64,000 bases of DNA from Rivularia sp. MS3 (GCA_019192545.1 JAHCMI010000001.1:186001-250000), one strand, 5' to 3'; positions 8,402 to 18,623 are shown, counted from the first letter of the stretch. The notes: generated by a model from the sequence alone, not told the origin. Made by a program: numbers and translations.

Positions 8402-8713
8402 ATGGTAATTGAGTTACTTAAGTTTAGAATATCGCCCAAAGATAGAGAAAAATACATCCAAAGAGACGCTGAAATTTGGACAGCAGCCTTGGTTAACTAT
8501 CCCGGATTTTTAGGAAAAGAACTATGGATTAACCCAAATGACCCCGAGGAGCTTGTTATGGTAATCCGTTGGGAAACACGACAACAGTGGAAGTCGATTC
8601 TGCAACAAGAGATAGACGCTATTACCGAAAAATTTGATAAAGACTTGAAATTCACTTACGAAATGGTAGAGTCATCCGAATATCAGGTACGGAAATTCCC
8701 CAATAGTAATTAG
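8402..8713 (+). CDS. Cyanobacterial TIGR03792-like protein, dimeric ABM fold
   Basis: A 103-residue protein resembling the uncharacterised cyanobacterial TIGR03792 family, whose members look like antibiotic-biosynthesis-monooxygenase (ferredoxin-like) folds. Visible features are the initial strand VIELLKF, the helix EKYIQRDAEIW, and the strand ELVMVIRWET. No catalytic residues can be assigned and no reaction is known to me. It is divergent from the phasin-like gene and followed by an STRR. Confidence 0.65.
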   Translation: MVIELLKFRISPKDREKYIQRDAEIWTAALVNYPGFLGKELWINPNDPEELVMVIRWETRQQWKSILQQEIDAITEKFDKDLKFTYEMVESSEYQVRKFPNSN

Positions 8714-8745
8714 TTATGAGTTAGAAGTTAGGAATTAGGAGTTAA
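8714..8745. repeat. STRR array (GAGTTAG-like)
   Basis: Degenerate copies of GAGTTAG/GAAGTTAGG begin at the stop codon of the preceding gene. Confidence 0.55.
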
Positions 8746-8761
8746 AGTAATTTTTAGGCAG

Positions 8762-8893
8762 AGAATTAAGAATTTTCATCCTAATATTAAATCCCTAAAA
8801 GGTAATTTAACTGGATATTCTCGTTTTCGTATTGGTGATTAGCAAGTGATTTATCAAATTGATGATGAAAATAAACGGCTCATCAGTTGTTAG
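8762..8893 (+). pseudogene. Remnant of a RelE/ParE-type toxin gene
   Basis: One frame reads HPNIKSLKGNLTGYSRFRIGD, stop, then QVIYQIDDENKRLISC, stop. The segment resembles the C-terminal half of RelE/ParE-superfamily toxins (conserved GxxRxRxGDYRVIY...). A TAG at 8840-8842 replaces the expected Tyr after GD, and a second TAG falls at 8891-8893. No start codon or antitoxin gene is nearby, so this is a decayed fragment. Confidence 0.7.
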
Positions 8894-8990
8894 TATGCTA
8901 AATTCTGAATAAAAATTACCGAAATATTTACTGCGTAGGGATTTGACATTTTATATGCTTAATTTTTGATAACTTTACTCTTTTTCCCCT

Positions 8991-9018
8991 ACTGCCGACT
9001 GCCGACTGCCGACTGCCT
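8991..9018. repeat. STRR array (ACTGCCG units)
   Basis: Four tandem copies of the heptamer ACTGCCG, another family of cyanobacterial short tandem repeats. Confidence 0.8.
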
Positions 9019-9078
9019 AAAAACGACTACTTAAATAGCATACCAAGTGCTGAAGAACCAAATAAACAGGTAATTATT

Positions 9079-9216
9079 AGTAAGTAAGTCAGCCTTAAAA
9101 AAGAAAGGTATGTCCGAAGCGAGTGAAACGAAGCATTCAGCGTTCACCGCGCTTGTGCGGTTCAGCGATTTACATTATGCTACATAGTTCGTTTTATTTG
9201 TGCCGACTTACTTACT
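9079..9216. repeat. MITE-like element with terminal inverted repeats
   Basis: AGTAAGTAAGTCAGC at 9079-9093 matches the reverse complement of GCCGACTTACTTACT at 9202-9216 at 14 of 15 positions. The 138-bp unit has no coding capacity. No clear target duplication is visible. It sits between the toxin remnant and the DUF3352 gene. Confidence 0.5.
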
Positions 9217-9257
9217 ACTGTTCATAGGGTGGAAGCTTACGAATAAAAACAAAACAA

Positions 9258-11153
9258 TTACTTTATCTTCTTCCTCACAGGTGCTAAAACAATTAAGAAA
9301 TCCGATTGATGTCGTTCGGAATTAACAGAAGTTGTGGCGCTGATACTATAAATAGAGCCAATACCTTGTTTAAACATTTTGAAAAATGGGTTACTGCTAT
9401 ATTGCTGAGGCACGAAACCATAAATCCAAGACAGCATAGAACCCATATTTACATAAAAATAACCTGTATTTGGATTCGGAAGAGTAATGGTTGCCGTATT
9501 GAAGTTATAAGCAGAAGGTAAAGCTAAATAAGGCTGAGGTACTAAATCTGCGATCGCTCCATATCCAGTTGTCAAAATCAATGTATTATCATCTACCCAA
9601 CTATAAGCCAGCAAGCTTTTACTAGAATCTCCTTGGGCATCCCAACTAGTTACGGCTTGATTCTTAAGGCTCTTTTGAACAACCTCTACCTCTCCTTCGG
9701 ATGCAGATGCAATTAAATTGCCTAACTTATTCAAAGTTGTTTCAGCTGCGGCTCGATTACTTGTTTCAACAGCTAAACCGATTCCCATATTTAAATTAGG
9801 ATTTATAGCTTGAAAAAATCCTCCCTTAGTAGGATACATAAACAGCGCAAATTCCCCATCCATCCAGCTAACAATATCGCGCTCTAAATCCAGCCCGGTA
9901 TTACTGCGGATAAGCTCGCGGAAATTGTTTAAGCCATCTTTTAAATCTTTTTGCGAACTGAGTAATTTAGCTATAGTTTGCCATCTTTGATTGAGACTTT
10001 TGCCGTTAATAGTAGAATATGTTGCGGCTGGTATTCGAGATAATATTTTTTGAGTTTTAATATTAGCTGCTAAACTATCTTGATTGAATGCAGACGAAGG
10101 ATAAGTATTTAACTGAAAGCGAATTCCTTCTTTTTGAAGATTAACAAATGAAGTAACACTACTATATTGTTTTAATTCTGCGGATGAAATCATGCTATTA
10201 AAAACAGTAGCAGGTAAAGCTAAACTAGGGTCTTTAACGATTTCTTTAGCAAAATCAATATAGCCAGATACATCTTGATACATTGCAAACAGTGGCTTTA
10301 CTGTTTGAGATTGTCTAATTGTTTTTTGAAATTGTGAATTTTGCTCTAAGGTTGCAGCTTTCTGTCTGCTATTATTAATTACTCTTTCAATTGTTTTGTT
10401 TGAATAACCTATTGCTAAATATCCCGGCAAAATACTTATAACTAGATTACGTTGTTTGTTTAAATTAGGTTTATTTAAACTGGGTTTCTTGAAAATATTC
10501 GGTTTGAGAGTTTTATTTATAGGAGAATTAGGAACTGGAGGTATTGTATTATCTTCTCTAGGAAAATTAGGTCTGGCAGAATCACCTATTTGAGTTTCTA
10601 AAATTCTAATTCCTTTGTATTGTCGTTGATTAAAATTCCCATTTGCTGTAAGTTTACCTAAAAATTTTTCTAAACCTGCTTCGTCTTTTACAGGGACTAA
10701 GGTAACAAAGTTAGATTCCACAGTCACTTGGGAAGAACCTTGTTTTGGTAAAAATGCAAAGGCTATTTGTTCTCCCAACCAAGGTTCAATATCTGTTGCA
10801 TATCCATTTCTAATTTGTGGTGGAATGAAAAAAGATATACTATCCCACGCTGTTTTAAATAATTGAAAATTTCCAACTTTGCGCCAAGTTTCTGAAGACG
10901 TATCAACCATCGCTACCAATGGTGCATCTTTTGGTAGAAAATTGGCAAACTTTGTATTTATGGCAGTAGGCTGCAATCGATTTTTCAAGCTAGCAGGTAT
11001 TGGTTTTTGAGCCAGCGTGTTTTGAAATAATTTTTGTTGAGGAATATTCGACTGTGATTTGATATTATTTGTAACATTTACTGCTCGTGCAAAACTTGAA
11101 CAGCAGAGCAAATTTAATGTTGCTATTGCTCCTACTTTTACTAACGATTTCAT
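9258..11153 (-). CDS. DUF3352 domain-containing secreted protein
   Basis: A 631-residue protein with an N-terminal signal peptide (hydrophobic run around residues 7-24) and an otherwise soluble body. The segment NFLPKDAPLVAMVDTSSETW and the later repeated ATTTLNKLGN-like blocks resemble the cyanobacterial DUF3352 family. Pro- and Asn-rich linkers occur near residues 200-235. The family has no assigned activity; export to periplasm or lumen is inferred from the signal. It stands alone with its own upstream region shared divergently with petF. Confidence 0.75.
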   Translation of the reverse strand: MKSLVKVGAIATLNLLCCSSFARAVNVTNNIKSQSNIPQQKLFQNTLAQKPIPASLKNRLQPTAINTKFANFLPKDAPLVAMVDTSSETWRKVGNFQLFKTAWDSISFFIPPQIRNGYATDIEPWLGEQIAFAFLPKQGSSQVTVESNFVTLVPVKDEAGLEKFLGKLTANGNFNQRQYKGIRILETQIGDSARPNFPREDNTIPPVPNSPINKTLKPNIFKKPSLNKPNLNKQRNLVISILPGYLAIGYSNKTIERVINNSRQKAATLEQNSQFQKTIRQSQTVKPLFAMYQDVSGYIDFAKEIVKDPSLALPATVFNSMISSAELKQYSSVTSFVNLQKEGIRFQLNTYPSSAFNQDSLAANIKTQKILSRIPAATYSTINGKSLNQRWQTIAKLLSSQKDLKDGLNNFRELIRSNTGLDLERDIVSWMDGEFALFMYPTKGGFFQAINPNLNMGIGLAVETSNRAAAETTLNKLGNLIASASEGEVEVVQKSLKNQAVTSWDAQGDSSKSLLAYSWVDDNTLILTTGYGAIADLVPQPYLALPSAYNFNTATITLPNPNTGYFYVNMGSMLSWIYGFVPQQYSSNPFFKMFKQGIGSIYSISATTSVNSERHQSDFLIVLAPVRKKIK

Positions 11154-12090
<937 letters not shown>

Positions 12091-12160
12091 TCAAAACAAA
12101 AGCAACTCTCAATACTCAATTGATGAGTTGGCTTTGCACTCTTCGTACTGATTTAAACGC

Positions 12161-12207
12161 AGCACTGTATCAGGCATTGATTATCCCTATACAGTGCTAC
12201 TCTATTT
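12161..12207 (+). terminator. Hairpin after petF
   Basis: AGCACTGTAT (12161-12170) pairs perfectly with ATACAGTGCT (12189-12198), followed by a short T-containing tail. The weak T-tract makes it a probable rather than certain intrinsic terminator. Confidence 0.55.
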
Positions 12208-12315
12208 TGGCAAAAGATTTTGATATAGCGCTACACCTGCCGGTTAAAGCGCCCAGAGCTTACAACAAGAAGGGAATAGGTGTTTGTTAAAGAATTACCT
12301 GTCCTTTGACTTTTC

Positions 12316-13272
12316 TTAAAGTGTGGAAGTAATACCTAACTCAGCCGATTTCCTAGCAGCATCAGCAACTTTGAGAGCGTACAAACTTTCTTCCGGAGTT
12401 ACATACAAAGGAGTTCCATCGAAAAGATAATCTAAAACCATCGCTGTATCTCGAGCAAATAAGCCGCGACGACTACCAACTTTTATCGGTGTTGTTTCTT
12501 GTGAATTAATAAAAACACCTTCAGAGCCATTGAAAACCAATGCCCCATTTTCACCATGTACCTCAAATTTTCGTTCTGCTTCCCACATAGTTTCACCTTT
12601 AGCGTATATAACTTCAGCTAAAAGCCCGCTGGTAAAGTTCAGTTGAGTAGTACAAAAACAAGATTGGTAGAATTCAGCTTCTGTTGCCCAAAACCGGTTG
12701 TGACAATTAACAGCAATCACTTCACCGAATAAATTTGTTAATCGATGCAACCTTGAAAGAGCAGCCATCAAAGGGAAACCAAACAAATCATGACTGTAAG
12801 TCCACTTGCGGGGTGCTGGATTCTCAGGCTTGATAGTGCTGTATCGCACGTAAAAAACTTTGCCAACTTTATCTAAATGCTGCCTCAAAGCTTGATGCAA
12901 ACCACCCAAAAGTTCTATATGCTCGACATGTAGTAGCTTATCTCTCGACTTTGCTAAATCGATTAATTCTGATGCTTCTACTAAGTCTAAGCAAAGGGGA
13001 TATTCCACAACAACATGTTTATCGGCTTCCAAGGCTGCACGCACTACAGCGCCATGTTCGCTATTAACATTGCTAACTACTACTAACTCAATATCTTCTT
13101 CTATCAACTGCTGTGAAGAATCTAATACTCTACACTGAAAATCCCGAGCAAAAGCTGTTGTTTTTGAAGATTGATTACCTACCACGGCAATTAAATCAGT
13201 TCTTGCATCGTTTAAGAGCGTCTGCGCCCTTAATTTTGCTGCATAGCCAGTACCAACTAAGCCTACCCGCAC
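12316..13272 (-). CDS. bvdR: Biliverdin reductase (Gfo/Idh/MocA family)
   Basis: A 318-residue NAD(P)H-dependent reductase. The N-terminal Rossmann motif is GLVGTGYAAKLRA (residues 4-16). It shares with cyanobacterial BvdR, as I remember it, the blocks LLHVEHIELLGG, FYVRYSTI, NPAPRKWTY, and GSRRGLF. BvdR reduces biliverdin IX-alpha to bilirubin and influences phycobilisome assembly. The gene lies between two ferredoxin paralogues and opposite to them. The biliverdin source, heme oxygenase, is encoded at 63042. Start ATG 13272. Confidence 0.88.
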   Translation of the reverse strand: MRVGLVGTGYAAKLRAQTLLNDARTDLIAVVGNQSSKTTAFARDFQCRVLDSSQQLIEEDIELVVVSNVNSEHGAVVRAALEADKHVVVEYPLCLDLVEASELIDLAKSRDKLLHVEHIELLGGLHQALRQHLDKVGKVFYVRYSTIKPENPAPRKWTYSHDLFGFPLMAALSRLHRLTNLFGEVIAVNCHNRFWATEAEFYQSCFCTTQLNFTSGLLAEVIYAKGETMWEAERKFEVHGENGALVFNGSEGVFINSQETTPIKVGSRRGLFARDTAMVLDYLFDGTPLYVTPEESLYALKVADAARKSAELGITSTL

Positions 13273-13540
13273 TTTGAAAATCCTCTACAGCCCAAACCGT
13301 TACAGGATTATATATTATTACTACTGCTTTTAAGCAAAATAATCAAATCTTTTATATATACCATTAATTCAAATAATATTCACGATAAATGATTTACAAA
13401 ATAATAAAAATTTTTCATAAATATAATTTTTTTTAATATTTGATGAAAAACCGGCGAAATTACATAAGCTTAGCTTATCTATATGGACTGTCCTTATTTC
13501 TTTACTAATCCGGACAAAAAACTAGTAACAAAGTCCGATT
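13273..13540. other. AT-rich divergent spacer before the second ferredoxin
   Basis: The spacer between bvdR and the second ferredoxin is strongly AT-rich. Its right end starts the block duplicated from the petF upstream region. I see no other gene. Confidence 0.4.
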
Positions 13541-13660
13541 TATCTCGTAGTATCAGAATTGAAGCAAATATAAAAAAACGGCTATTCCTGAAGGAGCAGC
13601 CGCATGGTTTGCTTTAGGAAAGCTTATACTGCCGTTTGCAAAAAAGAGAGGATTTACAAA
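13541..13660 (+). promoter_or_regulatory. Duplicated ferredoxin upstream region
   Basis: The stretch parallels 11682-11799 nearly position by position. Both contain CTCGTA, ATTGAAGCAAAT, AACGGCTATT, CCGTTTGCAAAAA and AGAGGAT before the ATG. The conservation outside the coding sequence suggests a shared leader or regulatory element retained after gene duplication. Confidence 0.6.
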
Positions 13661-13960
13661 ATGGCAACATTCAAAGTCACACTCAAAAACGATGCTGAAG
13701 GTATAGACCAAACCATCGAATGTGATGACGATATTTATATTTTAGACGCAGCTGAAGAAGCTGGTTTAGACTTACCTTACTCTTGTCGTGCTGGTGCTTG
13801 TTCCACCTGTGCGGGCAAGATTACCGCCGGTTCGGTAGATCAATCCGACCAATCTTTCTTGGATGATGACCAGATGGAAGGTGGATACGTATTGACTTGT
13901 GTCGCTTATCCAACTTCTGACTGTACCATCGAAACTCATCAAGAAGAAGCGCTTTACTAA
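13661..13960 (+). CDS. Second plant-type [2Fe-2S] ferredoxin
   Basis: A 99-residue paralogue of the petF product. Ligands are Cys42, Cys47, Cys50 and Cys80; the cluster loop [13 protein letters not shown] and the DQSFLDDDQ segment are the same, while the N-terminal strand has a two-residue insertion. The start ATG 13661 has an AGAGGAT ribosome-binding site; the longer frame from 13604 runs through the conserved leader and is rejected. The role may be a differently regulated or partner-specific electron carrier. Confidence 0.92.
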   Translation: MATFKVTLKNDAEGIDQTIECDDDIYILDAAEEAGLDLPYSCRAGACSTCAGKITAGSVDQSDQSFLDDDQMEGGYVLTCVAYPTSDCTIETHQEEALY

Positions 13961-14020
13961 AAATAAAGACGACTTACACCACAAATGTAAGAGTTAGCCT
14001 TATAGTTAAGTACTTCTTTA

Positions 14021-14070
14021 AAAGCAGCACTGTGTCGGGAAAATGTTCCCCTTTCAGTTGCTGCTTTTTT
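14021..14070 (+). terminator. Intrinsic terminator after the second ferredoxin
   Basis: AAAGCAGCA pairs with TGCTGCTTT, with a CTG/CAG extension and an inner GGGAA/TTCCC pairing, followed by six T residues. Confidence 0.8.
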
Positions 14071-14081
14071 ATTTGGTAATT

Positions 14082-14130
14082 GGGCATGGGGCATGGGGCA
14101 TGGGGGATTGGTAATTGGTATTCGGGAAAG
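14082..14130. repeat. Heptamer-type tandem repeats (GGGCATG, GGTAATT)
   Basis: Three tandem GGGCATG units followed by GGTAATTGGTA units form another STRR-like spacer between the ferredoxin and the convergent SpoIID-like gene. Confidence 0.6.
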
Positions 14131-14224
14131 TAACGAGTAATGAGTAATAAGTAGGAATGGAAAGTTGAGCAGCACAGATAAAAACCAAACAACAAAGGTA
14201 ATTACCAATCCCCAATCCCCAATT

Positions 14225-15823
14225 CTATTTCCCAACTCTCACCGCATTACTGAGCATCTGAACCTGAGTACCGGGATAGTAAAATTTCAGAATATCTACA
14301 TTTTCCCAACCTAAATTGGCTAAATTCATCGCGCCGATTTGACTCAAGCCAACTCCATGCCCCAATCCACCGCCGACAAATTGATATCCCCAAATTCCCG
14401 GTTTTCCTTTGTTGAGCGCTTTTAAGTAAAACAAAGTGCTTCTAGGTGCAAAGAAAGCGCTACGGACTTCATCTTTATATAAATGAAAAGTACCGATATC
14501 AGTTTTTACAGCTAGCTTCAGAATTCTCCCCCCTTTACTACGTTCCACTACTTGAATATCTTTGACAGTTTTGAATTTAGCAAAAGGACTATTCTTAACT
14601 TTCAAAAACTTCTGCAATCCCTTCGTAATATTTTCTAAACTACTTTCTCGCGTCCACCGGAACCATTTTTGCTCGCTTTCGTTAAATCCTTTATTCAAAC
14701 TCATAAACAAGCGAAAATTCTTTTCATCCGCCAAGCTGCGTTGAGATAAATTCCAAACATCCTGCGGTGTATCTACCACTGGCTTTAGATAAGGACGCTT
14801 TTCCCCATTCCATACGCTGGTAAAAGAAGCGGTTACACCACCAGTAGTCGAAGAATAAAGCGCGTCTACCAACTCGTTGTTATAAGTTAGAACCATACCC
14901 CGAGTAGCAGCGATCGCCTTGTCTGTTTTTTCGGTTGCCCCTTTGAGTCCGTAATAAACTTGGCAGTGAGTATCGGCACATAACTGATAATCATCTACCT
15001 CAAATCTACGTAAATTTCTCAAGGCATAGGTACGAGCAATAATTGTCTGCGCTTCCATCGCCGCTTGGGGAGCCTTGGCACCAATTTCATAGGGGACAAC
15101 ACCCCGTAAATAAGTTTCTAATGGTACATTATTGACTAAAGAATAAGTACCGTAAGCATTTGGCTGTAATTGCAGCTTTCCAGCATAAAGACGCTTAGAA
15201 TTAGATTCTCCGCTTTTATTGTTTACTTTTATTAAATTTTTATCGCTACTAACTTTTAAGTAATTGCGATTGTAGCGATATCCATTCACCACCCAGCTAG
15301 CTTGGGGTACTCTACGTAAAACTTTACTATCAACATATGCTGTTTTTTTACCAGACTTTTTGACGCTTTTCAATAGCAAGCGTCGCAATAAGGGAGTATC
15401 ATAAACTTCTCTTTTTGCCCACACCTGCCAGCGTTCGGGTTGAGCAATTTCTACTTCTATTCCTTTCTTACGCCACATTTCGGCACTATCTTCGGCAGTT
15501 TCAAAAGTACGAAAGGTTCCTAAAACCAACCGCTCATCAAGAACCGGTTGCGTTAAAGGCTGCATGGCAGTTTGTATCTTTACAGGCTTAGTAGTTACAA
15601 GGGTTTGCAGCCTTTGATCGTTAGTAAAAGTTAATTTTAATTTATCGCCTTTAGTGGGTTCTAATATCAACTCATCATCGGGGGTTGACGCAAATCGCTG
15701 CACAATCCCAATCTTGAGTTCAACGTCAGATACCTTCGTTGCAGGAACCGATGCTCCTGTAAGTCCTAATAGACACGAGATTGTCAGTACGGTACAAGAT
15801 AAACGCTCTAAGGAAATTTTCAT
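14225..15823 (-). CDS. SpoIID/LytB domain-containing protein
   Basis: A 532-residue exported protein with an N-terminal signal peptide (hydrophobic run about 7-27). The SpoIID/LytB-type domain spans about residues 210-520. Recognisable blocks are PLETYLRGVVPYEIG, AMEAQTIIARTYAL, the TGG box in STTGGVTASF, and GHGVGLSQIGA. SpoIID is a peptidoglycan lytic transglycosylase in spore formers; in cyanobacteria, relatives probably cleave denuded glycan strands in the cell wall. The N-terminal third may be an additional wall- or sugar-binding region. Transcribed convergently with the ferredoxin. Confidence 0.85.
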   Translation of the reverse strand: MKISLERLSCTVLTISCLLGLTGASVPATKVSDVELKIGIVQRFASTPDDELILEPTKGDKLKLTFTNDQRLQTLVTTKPVKIQTAMQPLTQPVLDERLVLGTFRTFETAEDSAEMWRKKGIEVEIAQPERWQVWAKREVYDTPLLRRLLLKSVKKSGKKTAYVDSKVLRRVPQASWVVNGYRYNRNYLKVSSDKNLIKVNNKSGESNSKRLYAGKLQLQPNAYGTYSLVNNVPLETYLRGVVPYEIGAKAPQAAMEAQTIIARTYALRNLRRFEVDDYQLCADTHCQVYYGLKGATEKTDKAIAATRGMVLTYNNELVDALYSSTTGGVTASFTSVWNGEKRPYLKPVVDTPQDVWNLSQRSLADEKNFRLFMSLNKGFNESEQKWFRWTRESSLENITKGLQKFLKVKNSPFAKFKTVKDIQVVERSKGGRILKLAVKTDIGTFHLYKDEVRSAFFAPRSTLFYLKALNKGKPGIWGYQFVGGGLGHGVGLSQIGAMNLANLGWENVDILKFYYPGTQVQMLSNAVRVGK

Positions 15824-16020
15824 AGAAATTCAAAATTAAGGGTGTCTGCCCGTGCTATAGGGAGTCGCTTTAAAAAAACAGACGCAGCTTCATACTATTA
15901 GTGTATAAAATGCCTAATGATACCATTAGCAATTTTTTCACAGATCGTCGAGTTGCAACTTGAAGTCATAATGAGTATGATTAAGTAGAGGTGATAGAAG
16001 CAGCATAGCTCAAGACGATT

Positions 16021-16281
16021 ATGAAAGTTGAAGAAGTCCCGTTAAATAGGATATTAAGACCACTTCCCCGTCAAAACGATGCAGAGAAAGTAAAAGCCTT
16101 AATGAAGTCAATAGCAGAAATAGGACAGCAAGAGCCAATAGATTTATTAGAAGTAGATGGGCAATATTACGGTTTTTCTGGTTGTCATCGTTTCGAGGCT
16201 TGTCAGCGTTTGGGTAAAGAAACTATAAAAGCGAGAGTGCGTAAAGCGCCAAAAAGCGTTTTAAAAATGCATTTAGCTTAG
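16021..16281 (+). CDS. srxA: Sulfiredoxin
   Basis: An 86-residue ParB-fold protein with the diagnostic FSGCHR motif; the catalytic Cys is residue 55, followed by His56 and Arg57. Sulfiredoxin uses ATP to reduce the sulfinic form of overoxidised 2-Cys peroxiredoxins. The length matches cyanobacterial sulfiredoxins. No ribosome-binding site stands out. The gene is followed by an STRR. The peroxiredoxin at 51573 is of the 1-Cys type, so the usual substrate is probably encoded elsewhere. Confidence 0.93.
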   Translation: MKVEEVPLNRILRPLPRQNDAEKVKALMKSIAEIGQQEPIDLLEVDGQYYGFSGCHRFEACQRLGKETIKARVRKAPKSVLKMHLA

Positions 16282-16311
16282 TTAGTAGTTAGTTGTTAGT
16301 AGGTAGTTGTT
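16282..16311. repeat. STRR array (GTTAGTA units)
   Basis: Degenerate GTTAGTA/GTTAGTT heptamers directly follow the srxA stop codon. The reverse complement family occurs at about 16440-16482, about 130 bp away. Confidence 0.65.
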
Positions 16312-16439
16312 AGTTTTGATTGTGCAGTTGATGAACTAATAAGTCATAATTTCAATTTGTATTTTCTTAACGGACTATTTGACAAATGGCATTAAAGCTT
16401 CTATCTAATTGAAATGTGCCGTTTTTAAAGTTCTTTATA

Positions 16440-16482
16440 CAACTATCTACTAACTACTAACTATTTACCACTAACTACTAAT
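16440..16482. repeat. Inverted STRR array (CTAACTA units)
   Basis: Copies of CTAACTA/CTACTAA lie in inverse orientation to the array at 16282, so the two could pair into a long hairpin. Confidence 0.6.
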
Positions 16483-16600
16483 ACCATTTCTTTATAAAGA
16501 TGCGCCTAATTTAGCCACCTTACGGTTGGCTTTGTACTGATAGCTCCAGCCTTCTAGGCTGAGAGTGATTCAGCGCAGCCTCATACAGAATTGGTATAAC
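16480..16600. repeat. Possible MITE (imperfect terminal inverted repeats)
   Basis: AATACCATTTCT at the left end and AGAATTGGTAT at the right end are imperfect inverted repeats about 120 bp apart. The unit is non-coding and more GC-rich than its surroundings. The call is tentative. Confidence 0.35.
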
Positions 16601-16627
16601 CACTAACCATAATCCAACTTTAAAATC

Positions 16628-17404
16628 ATGAAAACAATGAATAAATTGCAAGGAAAATATATCTTAATTACAGGTGCTTCCCAGGGTTTAGGAAGGCAGC
16701 TAGCAATAGATTTTGCGCGTCAAGGAAGTGCGGGAATTGCAATTTTAGCGCGTGATGGAGAAGCGTTAAAAGAATTGAGTCAAAAAATTAATGAAATTGC
16801 GCCGCAAACTAAAGTATTGACAATCGGTGCCGACTTAACCAAACTCGAAGACATCGAACGTGCAGTAGCCATAACATTAAGCGAATTTAACGGCAACTTA
16901 GATGTATTGGTAAACAATGCCTCAACAATTGGAGCTTCGCCAATGCCATACCTGCTCGACTATCCCTTAGAGGATTTTCGTAACGTTATCAACACCAACT
17001 TAATTGCTCCATTTTTGTTAATAAAAAAAGCATTGCCAGCGATGATTGAAAACGGTGGTTCAATCATCAACGTTACCAGCGACGCAGGAGTTACAGGGTA
17101 TCTCGGCTGGGGTGCTTACGGTATCTCTAAATTCGGAATTGAAGGAATGTCGCAGACATGGGCAGCAGAGCTAGAAGACAGTGGAGTTCGGGTTAATTGG
17201 GTAGATCCAGGAGACATGAATACAGCCATGCATCGAGCAGCAGAGCCTGAAGAGAATCCCGAGCAGTGGGCGAATCCCGCCGAAGTGACAGAAGTATTTA
17301 TATATTTAGCTTCTGAAGAATCGCGTCAAATTAACGGACAGAGATTCCAAGCTCAAGAAGAAAACTGGGGAAGAGAAGCAAAGGAATTAGCGGTAGTTAG
17401 TTAA
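16628..17404 (+). CDS. SDR family oxidoreductase
   Basis: A 258-residue short-chain dehydrogenase/reductase. The cofactor-binding motif is TGASQGLG (about residues 15-22), followed by NNAST, the catalytic Ser in NVTSDAG and the Y-x3-K pair in YGISK. The VDPGDMNTAMH segment after the active site is typical. The substrate cannot be predicted. A second in-frame ATG three codons in is an equally possible start. It precedes the QueA-like gene by 156 bp on the same strand. Confidence 0.85.
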   Translation: MKTMNKLQGKYILITGASQGLGRQLAIDFARQGSAGIAILARDGEALKELSQKINEIAPQTKVLTIGADLTKLEDIERAVAITLSEFNGNLDVLVNNASTIGASPMPYLLDYPLEDFRNVINTNLIAPFLLIKKALPAMIENGGSIINVTSDAGVTGYLGWGAYGISKFGIEGMSQTWAAELEDSGVRVNWVDPGDMNTAMHRAAEPEENPEQWANPAEVTEVFIYLASEESRQINGQRFQAQEENWGREAKELAVVS

Positions 17405-17560
17405 CCTGAAGACGTTATATCAAGTCTGTTTTCATATTGGTGAAGAGTGTATTGTAAAAATGAAAAGGCTTTTTCTTTCCTCGTAAATGTAACCAGATTT
17501 GATATAACGCCATCAAAACTGTAACCAAATACACCATTTATCAAAAATAATTGAGATATT

Positions 17561-18610
17561 ATGTCAACACCCTTTACTTTTTTACTTCCGGCGGAACTCT
17601 CCGCCAAAGAGCCACCAGAGCGGAGGGGAATAGCCCGCGACGGAGTGCGACTGATGACAATCAATCGTAATTCAGGCGAGGTTTATCACTCCCGTTTTAA
17701 CGGCATCAGTGAATTTCTGCGCCCTGGTGATTTATTAATTTTTAATACCAGTCGTACTCTTCCCGCTTCTTTGCAAGGTTGCGAACGCACTCTTGATAAA
17801 TGTATTGAAATCCGCTTGGCGCAACATCTTTCCGATGATTCCTGGCTGGCTTTACTGATGTGTCAGCGGGGAAAAACTTTTGCTTGCGGTTTGCAACAAG
17901 GCATGAATTTAGATTTTGGAGAAGGTTTAACTGCAAAGGTAGAAAATCGAGATACCCATATTCCTCGTTTGTGGAAAATTCGTTTTTCCTTAGCGGGTAG
18001 TCAATTAATAGATTCTATTTATCGTTTGGGGAATCCGATTCGTTACGAATATGTATCTCAAGCTTGGAATTTAGACTACTATCAAACCGTTTACGCTAAG
18101 GAACCGGGTTCGGCAGAAATGCCGTCGGCAGGGAGGGCTTTTACTTGGAAGCTCTTATTCGACTTGAAACGTCAGGGTATCGAGACAGCGCAAATAGTTT
18201 TACATACAGGCTTATCTTCTTATATGGATGACGAACTAGACGCTCTCCATCCAGCTTCCGAAGAAGAGTATTTTATTAGCCAGACAGCAGCACAGAAGAT
18301 TAATCGAACTCGTCAGGAAGGAGGGAGAATAATAGCTGTCGGAACTACCGTAGTCAGAGCGTTAGAATCAGCCGTAGATATTGAAGGTTTAATTCAACCG
18401 CAACATAGTTACACTAGGCTACATATTTCGGCAAAACATCGATTAAAGATAGTAGATGGATTGCTAACAGGAATGCACGAACCAGAAGCGAGTCATTTAG
18501 ACTTATTGACAGCATTTTTAAGTGCAGAGCAGATTCGGGCTGCTTACGAAGATGCAGTACAACGCGGTTATCTATGGCATGAATTCGGCGATTTAAATTT
18601 GATTGTGTAA
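17561..18610 (+). CDS. Divergent QueA-like S-adenosylmethionine:tRNA ribosyltransferase-isomerase
   Basis: A 349-residue protein recognisable as QueA family from start to end: LLPAELSAKEPPERRG, a PGDLLIFNTSRTLPASL block, YAKEPGSAEMPSAGRAFT, LHTGLSSY, GTTVVRALES, and the final DGLLTGMHEPEASHLDLL. QueA transfers ribosyl from S-adenosylmethionine to preQ1 in tRNA, giving epoxyqueuosine. Several positions differ from canonical QueA (for example the GTTVVRALES block, where canonical proteins have GTTSVRTLE), and the region between residues 80 and 150 diverges, so it may be a paralogue with a changed substrate. The Tgt enzyme that inserts preQ1 is encoded at 25923. Confidence 0.75.
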   Translation: MSTPFTFLLPAELSAKEPPERRGIARDGVRLMTINRNSGEVYHSRFNGISEFLRPGDLLIFNTSRTLPASLQGCERTLDKCIEIRLAQHLSDDSWLALLMCQRGKTFACGLQQGMNLDFGEGLTAKVENRDTHIPRLWKIRFSLAGSQLIDSIYRLGNPIRYEYVSQAWNLDYYQTVYAKEPGSAEMPSAGRAFTWKLLFDLKRQGIETAQIVLHTGLSSYMDDELDALHPASEEEYFISQTAAQKINRTRQEGGRIIAVGTTVVRALESAVDIEGLIQPQHSYTRLHISAKHRLKIVDGLLTGMHEPEASHLDLLTAFLSAEQIRAAYEDAVQRGYLWHEFGDLNLIV

Positions 18611-18623
18611 TTATCGCAGATGT

